Shown in pieces: positions 1 to 4,855 of a stretch of 6,136 bases of DNA. The notes under the pieces were generated by a model that saw nothing but the letters and a program-made list of their open reading frames with translations, ran no database searches and was not told the DNA's origin. Source of the DNA: Gp7-AA6 sp036001245 (GTDB taxonomy: Bacteria > Acidobacteriota > Thermoanaerobaculia > UBA5066 > Gp7-AA6); the NCBI GenBank assembly GCA_036001245.1, contig DASYUL010000077.1, forward strand, positions 1 to 6,136. The letters are read 5' to 3'. The translations under genes were made by a program, and so were the position numbers. The first letter of the stretch is position 1. Every line of letters begins with the position of its first letter.

Positions 1-163
1 CCGGCAGGTCTCCTGGCTTCCGGATCGTCCGCCGTCGGGCTCCTTCCCGGACGCGCAACCGTGAATCCGATCTCACGCGTCCAGTGGTTTCTCGCCCGGG
101 GCGTCCCCGGTGACAGTGGCGGGGGCCGCGCGGGATTCTCACCCGCTTCCCTCGACCGAACGG
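1..163 (-). ncRNA. Cobalamin (B12) riboswitch aptamer
   Basis: On the minus strand this stretch has the conserved blocks of the cobalamin riboswitch in the correct order. First comes GGGAAGCGGGTGAGAATCCC, then CCCCGCCACTGT, then ACCACTGG and CCGGGAAGG. It ends in the B12 box GAAGCCAGGAGACCTGCC at the left edge of the window. A short P1 closing helix can be drawn between CCG..GGT (revcomp of 155-163) and the terminal ACC..CGG. This class binds adenosyl- or related cobalamins in the 5' leader and shuts off expression when B12 is plentiful. The expression platform and regulated gene lie left of position 1. Usual targets are a TonB-dependent B12 receptor (btuB), cobalamin synthesis or salvage genes, or a B12-independent isoenzyme. 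Which one applies here cannot be seen. Confidence 0.95.
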
Positions 164-183
164 AATCAAAGAACGAAGCGGTG

Positions 184-212
184 AAGATACGCTTCTTCTT
201 TTCCAAAGTCAT
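184..212 (-). promoter_or_regulatory. Candidate promoter for the riboswitch transcript
   Basis: Reading the minus strand, ATGACT (revcomp of 207-212) and TATCTT (revcomp of 184-189) are separated by exactly 17 bases. Each matches four of six bases of the sigma-70 type -35 and -10 consensus. Transcription would start near 177, about a dozen bases before the aptamer's P1 helix, which is where a riboswitch promoter is expected. The -35 box overlaps the end of the palindromic repeat. The match is only moderate, and in an unknown lineage consensus matching is weak evidence. Confidence 0.35.
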
Positions 213-280
213 CCCGAGGGCGAAGCCCGAGGGATCTCTTCCATGTCAAGGGAGAGATCCTTCGCTCCGCTCAGGATGAC
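208..280. repeat. Palindromic interspersed repeat bounded by GTCATCC/GGATGAC
   Basis: The left arm (208-239) starts GTCATCC and ends GGATCTCT. The right arm (253-280) starts AGAGATCC and ends GGATGAC, so the outer 7 bp and inner 8 bp are perfect inverted copies, with diverged middles and a 13-base centre. The left arm's middle contains its own small hairpin (GGGC-GAA-GCCC). Related elements of the form GTCATCCTGAGCGGAGCG...GGATCT are, from general knowledge, scattered in many copies between genes in several GC-rich phyla. It sits between the divergent riboswitch transcript and larB and reaches to within 2 bases of the larB start chosen here. It has no coding capacity of its own and is probably a non-autonomous or REP-like element. 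Confidence 0.8.
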
Positions 281-281
281 A

Positions 282-1097
282 ATGGTGCGGATATCATCCG
301 GCGCAACGATGCCCGGTCAGGACTACACGCTCGATTTCGACCGCCAGCGCCGCGTCGGATTTCCCGAAGTCGTTCTCGCCGAGGGGAAAACGACCGCTCA
401 GATCGCGGAAATCTGTCGGCAGCTCGCGCGCGCTCACGACGTCCTCGTCACCCGACTCCCGCCGGCGCAGTGGGAGGAGCTCTCGGTCCAGCCTCTCCCC
501 GGACGGGCCGACTACGACGAGCGTTCGGCGACCCTCCACCTCTCCGTCGGCAAGCCGATGGCGCGCGTCGAGGGCAGCGTCGTTCTCGTGACCGCAGGAA
601 CGGCGGACATCGCCGTCGCCGAAGAGACGCGCCGCACGCTCGAGTACCTCGGCGTGACCTCGAAGCTCGTGCCGGACGTCGGCGTCGCGGGGATCCTGCG
701 CCTGCTCTCCCGACTCGAAGAGGTCGAACAGGCCGACGTCGTGATCGCGGTCGCGGGCATGGAGGCGTCGCTCTTTTCGGTCATCGGCGGCCTCGTCGGG
801 CGGCCGGTCATCGCGGTCCCGACTTCGCGTGGTTACGGCGCCGCTCTCGGCGGTGTCGCTTCGCTCCTCGCCGCGTTGAACTCGTGCGCCAACGGAATCA
901 CCGCGGTGAACATCGACTCGGGCTACGCGGCGGCGATGGCCGCGTACCGCATTCTTTCGGGAGGGCCGCGCCGATGGGATCGAAGACGGACAGGGGCCTC
1001 CGCGACGCCCGGCGGTACATCCACGAAGCCGCGATCGGGGTCGATCGCAAAAGGAAACGCGCGCTCCTCGGCCGCCCGACGACGCCGATCCGGGTAG
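282..1097 (+). CDS. larB: LarB, nickel-pincer cofactor biosynthesis carboxylase/hydrolase (PurE-related)
   Basis: LarB carboxylates the pyridinium ring of nicotinic acid adenine dinucleotide and hydrolyses the phosphoanhydride, the first step towards the nickel-pincer nucleotide of lactate racemase-type enzymes. Family marks visible here are the RVGFPE segment (residues 24-29), a PurE-like domain (about 98-225) opening with VVLVTAGTAD, and the SCANGI...NIDSG signature. In that signature Cys202 corresponds to the substrate-linking cysteine known from Lactobacillus LarB. The start is uncertain. ATG 282 has AGGA (273-276) five bases upstream, but that AGGA is inside the repeat. ATG 309 has no clear ribosome site but sits just before the first conserved residues, and ATG 243 lies inside the repeat. 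The usual helical N-terminal stretch of LarB is missing. Family homology ends around residue 228. The frame then runs on for an Arg/Ser/Gly-rich tail overlapping the next gene by 124 bp. No larA, larC or larE is in the window. Confidence 0.9.
   Translation: MVRISSGATMPGQDYTLDFDRQRRVGFPEVVLAEGKTTAQIAEICRQLARAHDVLVTRLPPAQWEELSVQPLPGRADYDERSATLHLSVGKPMARVEGSVVLVTAGTADIAVAEETRRTLEYLGVTSKLVPDVGVAGILRLLSRLEEVEQADVVIAVAGMEASLFSVIGGLVGRPVIAVPTSRGYGAALGGVASLLAALNSCANGITAVNIDSGYAAAMAAYRILSGGPRRWDRRRTGASATPGGTSTKPRSGSIAKGNARSSAARRRRSG
959..965 (+). promoter_or_regulatory. Ribosome binding site of the deoxyhypusine synthase-like gene
   Basis: GGGAGGG ends eight bases before ATG 974, close to ideal for a Shine-Dalgarno site. 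It lies inside the larB coding frame and decides the start of the downstream gene against the longer in-frame opening that begins near 470. Confidence 0.7.
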
Positions 1098-2095
1098 GAC
1101 CGAAGACAACCGTCGCCGAGCTCCTCGACTCCTATCGCGAAGCTTCCTTCCAGGCCCGCGCGCTCGGCAACTGCGCGGCGATCTTCGCGGCCATGCTGCG
1201 CGACAAGGACCACCCGACGATCTTCCTCGGGCTCGCGGGATCCTTGGTCGCAGCGGGGATGCGGCAGATCATCACGGACCTGATCGAGCGGAACATGGTC
1301 GACGTCGTCGTCTCGACCGGCGCGATCATTTCGCAGGACCTCTACCAGGCGCGCGGCGGCCGCCACTACCACGGACGCGTCGATGCCGACGACAAGGAGC
1401 TGCGCGACCTCTACATCGACCGGCTGTACGACACCTTCATCGACGAGGAGAAGTACTGGAAGACGGACCTCGCGGTGTCGCAGTTCGCGGACTCGCTGGC
1501 GGGCCGGACGCTGTCCTCGCGCGCGTTTCTCGCGCTGCTCGCCGAGAGCGCGAGGAAGGATCCCGGCTCGATCCTCGGCGCCTGCGCGCGGCACGGCGTA
1601 CCGCTCTTCGTGCCCGCGTTGAACGACTCCTCGATCGGCATCGGTCTGACCGAGCACTACCACCGGATGCGCGACAACGGGAAGGAGCCGATGACGATCT
1701 CGTCGATCCGCGACAACTACGAGCTCACGCAGATCGTCGTTCAGAGTCCGGCGACCGCGGCGGTGTACGTCTCGGGCGGCGTGCCGAAGAACTACATCAA
1801 CGACTCGATCGTCATGTCGTACATCTTCGGGATCGACACCGGCGGACACCGCTACGCGATCCAGATCACCACCGACGCGCCGCACTGGGGCGGCCTCGGC
1901 GGCTCGACCCTATCGGAGGCGACCTCCTGGGGCAAGGTGTCCAAGAAGGCGTCCCATGAGATGGCGTTCGTGGAGACGTCGGTGGCGCTGCCGCTCTTGT
2001 ACGGCTACGCGCTGCAGAAGAACGCGCACAAGGGGAGAAAGCGGCTGCGCTACGAGTGGCGGGAAGACATGCTGGAGAAGGTGACGCGGGTCTAA
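974..2095 (+). CDS. speY: Deoxyhypusine synthase-like protein (SpeY/homospermidine synthase type)
   Basis: A 373-residue cytosolic enzyme of the NAD-dependent deoxyhypusine synthase family, which moves an aminobutyl group from spermidine to an acceptor amine. Bacteria lack eIF5A, and the bacterial branch is linked to homospermidine formation (SpeY of Anabaena). Visible motifs are SFQARALG (58-65), FLGLAGSLVAAGM (84-96), VVVSTGA (111-117), VPALNDSSIGIG (213-224), SGGVPKNYI (267-275) and GGLGGSTLSEATSWGK (306-321). Lys321 aligns with the catalytic Lys329 of human DHS, and Glu315 and Trp319 with Glu323 and Trp327. The human spermidine-binding Asp313 and Asp316 align with Trp305 and Leu308, so substrate handling should differ from true DHS. 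ATG 974 is chosen because GGGAGGG (959-965) lies eight bases upstream and no other start fits. The open frame upstream to 470 is an antiphase shadow of larB. It is probably co-transcribed with larB. Exact substrate is inferred. Confidence 0.88.
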   Translation: MGSKTDRGLRDARRYIHEAAIGVDRKRKRALLGRPTTPIRVGPKTTVAELLDSYREASFQARALGNCAAIFAAMLRDKDHPTIFLGLAGSLVAAGMRQIITDLIERNMVDVVVSTGAIISQDLYQARGGRHYHGRVDADDKELRDLYIDRLYDTFIDEEKYWKTDLAVSQFADSLAGRTLSSRAFLALLAESARKDPGSILGACARHGVPLFVPALNDSSIGIGLTEHYHRMRDNGKEPMTISSIRDNYELTQIVVQSPATAAVYVSGGVPKNYINDSIVMSYIFGIDTGGHRYAIQITTDAPHWGGLGGSTLSEATSWGKVSKKASHEMAFVETSVALPLLYGYALQKNAHKGRKRLRYEWREDMLEKVTRV

Positions 2096-2102
2096 TCAAC
2101 GC

Positions 2103-2134
2103 CCTCACCCCCGCCCTCTCCCGGAGCGAGAGGG
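2103..2134. repeat. CCTCACCCCCGCCCTCTCCC-type hairpin repeat
   Basis: Just after the stop codon at 2095, CCCTCTC (2114-2120) and GAGAGGG (2128-2134) form a perfect 7-bp hairpin with a 7-base loop, preceded by a C-rich CCTCACCCCCG stretch. From general knowledge, CCCTCACCC...CCCTCTCCC hairpins of this kind are a widespread intergenic repeat in GC-rich bacteria. On the plus strand it is followed by a purine run (AGAAGAAAAAAA), not a U-tract, so it is not a canonical terminator for the larB-speY unit. It could still serve as a weak terminator or a 3'-end stabilising stem. Confidence 0.55.
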
Positions 2135-2140
2135 AGAAGA

Positions 2141-2169
2141 AAAAAACGCCCCGCTTTCACGGGGCGTTT
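2141..2169 (-). terminator. Intrinsic terminator of the DUF1573 gene
   Basis: ACGCCCCG (2146-2153) pairs with CGGGGCGT (2160-2167) around the six-base loop CTTTCA. Flanking A-T pairs extend the stem to 10 bp. The A-run at 2141-2146 becomes a run of six U residues after the stem when read on the minus strand, giving a textbook rho-independent terminator about 20 bases beyond the stop codon of the minus-strand gene. On the plus strand only UUU follows, so it would stop transcripts from the larB-speY side less well, but it may act in both directions between these convergent genes. Confidence 0.85.
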
Positions 2170-2187
2170 CGGCTTACGGCTTACGAC

Positions 2188-3234
2188 TCAGAGCACTTCC
2201 CCCCGCAGCGGGATCTCGATCACCGCGCGCTCCTTGTCGGAGGTGAAGAGCTTCACCGTTCCGTCGAGCGCGCCCTTCTTCACTTTGTCGCTCGCTTTGA
2301 CGACGACAGTGTACGAGACGCCCTCCTGGGTCGGAACGACGTCGGTCACGAACCCGGGGATGCTGACCTCTGCGCGCATGACCTTCACGGGCACGGCCGG
2401 CTTGTTGTTCGTCACGATGATGTTGCGGGTGATGGGGTCCTTGCCGGCGGTGAAGTTTCCGAAGTTGACCGTCACCGGGGTCACCGAGACGCGCGGCCGC
2501 ACGATTCCGGAGACCGGGATCTCGACCGTCGGCTGCTGGGCGACGCCGGTCGCGACGCGGATCGGCGCGTTCAGCAATCCCTCCGGGGCGTCGGGCGTCA
2601 CGTTGATGCGCACCTTGTACTGGTCGCCGGGGCGGCCCGCGATCTTGTCCTTGTCGCCGGCGGGGAGGATCTCCGCCTTGACGTAAGGCTGCGAGGTCTC
2701 CGCGATCGTCGGACGGAAACCCTTCTCCTCGGAGAGGAGGATGACGTCCTGGCCGGCGTTATCACCCTTGATGACCGAGAACCGGACGAAGGCCTGCGGC
2801 AGCACGTCCACGAATGGCTTGACGAGCGCCTTGATGAAGAGGTTCATCTGCGGCCGGTCCGGGTCGTTCGAGACGACGAGCACCGACTTGGAGATTGGAC
2901 CGGAGAAGCTCTTCGTGTCGACGCTCGACTGGATCTTCCCCTCGGCGCCGGGCTTGATGACTTTGTCGAAGGAGGCGACCGTGCATCCGCAGGACGGGCG
3001 AGCGTCGGAAATGACGAGGTCGGAGCCTCCGGAGTTCTTCACGACGAAGACGGCTTCGACCACCTGGCCCTTGGCCACCGTGCCGGCGTCCTTGGTCTCC
3101 GGCGAGATCTCGATCTTGGGCGCGGCGGCGGCCGCCTTCGACGCGGACTTGCCGGCCGGCTTCTGAGCCTCCAGCCCCGCGACGACGAACAGTCCCGCGG
3201 CGGCGAGGCAAGCCAATCTTGCGAACTGACGCAT
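2188..3234 (-). CDS. Secreted DUF1573 domain protein (two Ig-like domains)
   Basis: A 348-residue exported protein of unknown role. Residues 1-23 form a signal peptide: Arg near the start, a hydrophobic core LACLAAAGLFVVAGL, and a likely cut after LEA. An Ala/Lys/Ser-rich linker (24-40) follows. Residues about 43-140 match the DUF1573 pattern (FxVKNxGxxxLxIxxxxxSCGCT), with the characteristic Cys pair in SCGCT at 81-85. A second beta-rich, Ig-like repeat (about 248-348) has the same N-F-G-N-F...I-V-T-N pattern but no cysteines. The middle (145-245) is also beta-rich. DUF1573 folds resemble ASH/MSP Ig-like modules and are found in periplasmic or surface proteins, but no activity is established. 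ATG 3234 is supported by AGAGGAGGA (revcomp of 3241-3249), seven bases upstream. It is transcribed alone, divergent from mpl and convergent with speY. Confidence 0.85.
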   Translation of the reverse strand: MRQFARLACLAAAGLFVVAGLEAQKPAGKSASKAAAAAPKIEISPETKDAGTVAKGQVVEAVFVVKNSGGSDLVISDARPSCGCTVASFDKVIKPGAEGKIQSSVDTKSFSGPISKSVLVVSNDPDRPQMNLFIKALVKPFVDVLPQAFVRFSVIKGDNAGQDVILLSEEKGFRPTIAETSQPYVKAEILPAGDKDKIAGRPGDQYKVRINVTPDAPEGLLNAPIRVATGVAQQPTVEIPVSGIVRPRVSVTPVTVNFGNFTAGKDPITRNIIVTNNKPAVPVKVMRAEVSIPGFVTDVVPTQEGVSYTVVVKASDKVKKGALDGTVKLFTSDKERAVIEIPLRGEVL

Positions 3235-3240
3235 TTCCGA

Positions 3241-3249
3241 TCCTCCTCT
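3241..3249 (-). promoter_or_regulatory. Strong ribosome binding site of the DUF1573 gene
   Basis: On the minus strand AGAGGAGGA stands six to seven bases before ATG 3234. It is a near-perfect anti-16S match and fixes the start of the exported protein in front of its signal peptide. Confidence 0.8.
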
Positions 3250-3350
3250 TTCGCGCTTGTGCTTTAGAGTAATGCCGACCGGTCAAACTCCGGACAACCG
3301 GCCGTTATTTCACCTATTCGGGCGGGTCTGCCGGCCATTCCCGCCCATTC
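3250..3350. promoter_or_regulatory. Divergent promoter region between the DUF1573 gene and mpl
   Basis: The 128 bp between the two divergent starts must hold both promoters if neither gene is read from elsewhere. It is visibly richer in A and T than the genes (TTTAGAGTAAT at 3263-3273, TTATTTCACCTATT from about 3305). A perfect 8-bp palindrome GACCGGTC lies at 3277-3284, with a minus-strand TTGACC beside it that resembles a -35 box. I could not find a well-spaced -10 partner for either strand, so no exact promoter is called. Confidence 0.35.
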
Positions 3351-3362
3351 TGCGAAGGCGGC

Positions 3363-4763
3363 ATGGCGGATTCGCGCAACATCCACCTCGTGCCGATCGG
3401 CGGAACGGCCATGACGCCGCTCGCCGCCCTCTTCGTCGAAGAGGGCCATCGCGTGACGGGAAGCGCACTCGACCTGTACCCGCCGATGTCGACCCTTCTG
3501 GAATCCCTTCAAATCCCGGTCGCGAAGGGCTTTGCGCCGGACCACGTCCCCGCCGACAGCGACTGCGTGGTCGTCGGGAACGCCGCGCTGCGCGACAACG
3601 TCGAGGCCGCTGAGGCCGTGCGGCGCGGCATCCCTGTCCTCTCGATGCCACAGGCGATTCGCCGGCATCTGCTCCCCGGGAAGACGTCCGTTGTCGTGAC
3701 CGGTACACACGGCAAGACGACCACGTCGGCGCTCACCGCCTGGCTGCTCCTCGACTCGGGACGCGATCCGGGGTTTTTGATCGGCGGCGAAATGAAGAAC
3801 CTCGGGCGCGGATACCGGCGCGGCGCCGGGCCCGCGTTCGTCCTGGAGGGCGACGAGTACAACGCCGCCTTCTTCGATCGCGGTCCGAAGTTCCTGCACT
3901 ACGAGCCGAAGCACCTCTTCGTCGGCAACATCGAGTACGACCACGCGGACCTCTTTCCTAATCTTGCGTCTGTTGTGGACGCGTTCCGCCAGGTGGTCGC
4001 GATCGTGCCGCCCGAGGGCACCGTCGTCGCGAACGTCGACGACGAACTCGTCGAGAAGATCCTGGCGGCGACGCGCGCGCGCATCATCTCCGTCTCACTC
4101 TCCGATTCGTCCGCGGACTTCTCCGCCTCCGACGTCGAGGCGCATCCCGACGGCGCGCGGTTCACGCTTCTCGAGTCGGGCCGCGAGGCGGGGCGGCTCT
4201 CCTCGCCGCTCCTCGGAACGCACAACCTGCGAAACGCGCTCGGCGCGATCGCGCTCGTTCGCGGCCTCGGACTGCCGGTCGAGGACATTGCGCGCGCCCT
4301 CACCCGCTTCGCCGGCGTGAAACGGCGGCTCGAGACGAAGGGCGAGAAGAACGGGATCCTTCTGGTCGACGACTTCGCGCACCATCCAACCGCGGTGGAA
4401 GGCACGATCGCCGCGGCGCGAACGCGCTGGCCGGGGCGGCGCCTCTGGGCGCTCTTTGAGCCGCGCTCGAACACGGCGGGACGAAAGATGTTCGAGAACG
4501 ACTACGCGGCCGCGTTCTCGAAGGCGGACGCGCTCGTGATCGGACCGGTCTTTCACGCGAACCGGTTGAAGCCCGAGGAGCGGATCGACCGCAACGCGAT
4601 CCTGCGCCGGTTCACGAACAACGGGAAGCCCGCGTACGCGCCCGCGACGCTGGAGGAGATCCCGCAGATCCTCCGCCGCGAAGCGCGCGCCGGCGACGTA
4701 CTGCTCCTGATGTCGTCGGGCGCGTTCGGCGGATTGCCCGAGACGTTGCTCGGAGAGCTTTGA
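3363..4763 (+). CDS. mpl: Mpl, UDP-N-acetylmuramate:L-alanyl-gamma-D-glutamyl-meso-diaminopimelate ligase
   Basis: Mpl joins the recycled murein tripeptide L-Ala-D-Glu-mDAP directly to UDP-MurNAc using ATP, returning cell-wall fragments to peptidoglycan synthesis in the cytoplasm. The 466 residues cover the whole Mur-ligase architecture, close to the 457 of the E. coli enzyme. The UDP-binding N-domain starts with IHLVPIGGTAMTPLA (7-21). The ATP P-loop is GTHGKTTT (114-121). EGDEYNAAFFD (162-172) separates Mpl from MurC. Further motifs are NIEYDHAD (189-196), GTHNLRNALGA (285-295), and the C-domain motifs DDFAHHPTAV (336-345) and FEPRSNT (365-371). MurC would normally lack the DEYNAAFFD form. 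ATG 3363 is preceded by AAGG (3355-3358), a weak site with short spacing, and sits just before the first beta-strand. The gene stands alone, between a divergent and a convergent neighbour. Its presence implies mDAP-type peptidoglycan and a recycling route. Confidence 0.95.
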   Translation: MADSRNIHLVPIGGTAMTPLAALFVEEGHRVTGSALDLYPPMSTLLESLQIPVAKGFAPDHVPADSDCVVVGNAALRDNVEAAEAVRRGIPVLSMPQAIRRHLLPGKTSVVVTGTHGKTTTSALTAWLLLDSGRDPGFLIGGEMKNLGRGYRRGAGPAFVLEGDEYNAAFFDRGPKFLHYEPKHLFVGNIEYDHADLFPNLASVVDAFRQVVAIVPPEGTVVANVDDELVEKILAATRARIISVSLSDSSADFSASDVEAHPDGARFTLLESGREAGRLSSPLLGTHNLRNALGAIALVRGLGLPVEDIARALTRFAGVKRRLETKGEKNGILLVDDFAHHPTAVEGTIAAARTRWPGRRLWALFEPRSNTAGRKMFENDYAAAFSKADALVIGPVFHANRLKPEERIDRNAILRRFTNNGKPAYAPATLEEIPQILRREARAGDVLLLMSSGAFGGLPETLLGEL

Positions 4764-4813
4764 CCTCTCGATGGCTCTGGTTTGCAACCTCTTCCGGGGT
4801 CTCTCGCGCAGAT

Positions 4814-4840
4814 CCACGTGTCGTTCCGAACGCGTGGTTT
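4814..4840. terminator. Candidate hairpin terminator between convergent genes
   Basis: In the 92-bp spacer between the stops of mpl (4763) and the minus-strand membrane-protein gene (4856), CCACGTGT (4814-4821) pairs with ACGCGTGG (4830-4837) across eight bases with one T-G wobble. The eight-base loop can close two further pairs. Only TTT follows on the plus strand and no U-run on the minus strand, so it is a weak intrinsic terminator at best. Its position between converging genes is the main support. Confidence 0.4.
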
Positions 4841-4855
4841 CCTGGCGATGACGCG

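Noticed and set aside
61..279. 72-residue plus-strand open frame across the left intergenic region
   Set aside because: It lies inside the minus-strand riboswitch and the palindromic repeat; the peptide has no recognisable features and its content follows from RNA structure and repeat sequence.
470..973. Long N-terminal extension of the deoxyhypusine synthase-like protein
   Set aside because: The extension is an Arg/Gly/Ala-rich antiphase translation of larB, and ATG 974 has a good ribosome site. The enzyme is full length from 974.
923..1885. 320-residue minus-strand open frame opposite speY
   Set aside because: Composition (Arg, Val, Asp rich, no domain pattern) is what the antisense of a GC-rich gene with biased third positions gives; the plus strand encodes a clear enzyme.
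2170..2184. Tandem heptamer CGGCTTA x2 near the DUF1573 stop
   Set aside because: Two short copies are expected by chance and no further copies are visible.
2056..3267. 403-residue plus-strand open frame opposite the DUF1573 gene
   Set aside because: Asp/Arg/Leu-rich antisense shadow that also runs through a terminator; the minus strand has a signal peptide, ribosome site and domain match.
3263..3300. Exact -35/-10 promoter for the DUF1573 gene using TTGACC
   Set aside because: No -10-like hexamer lies 16-18 bases from TTGACC; the nearest TAAAGC or TACTCT is too close, so only a general promoter region is reported.
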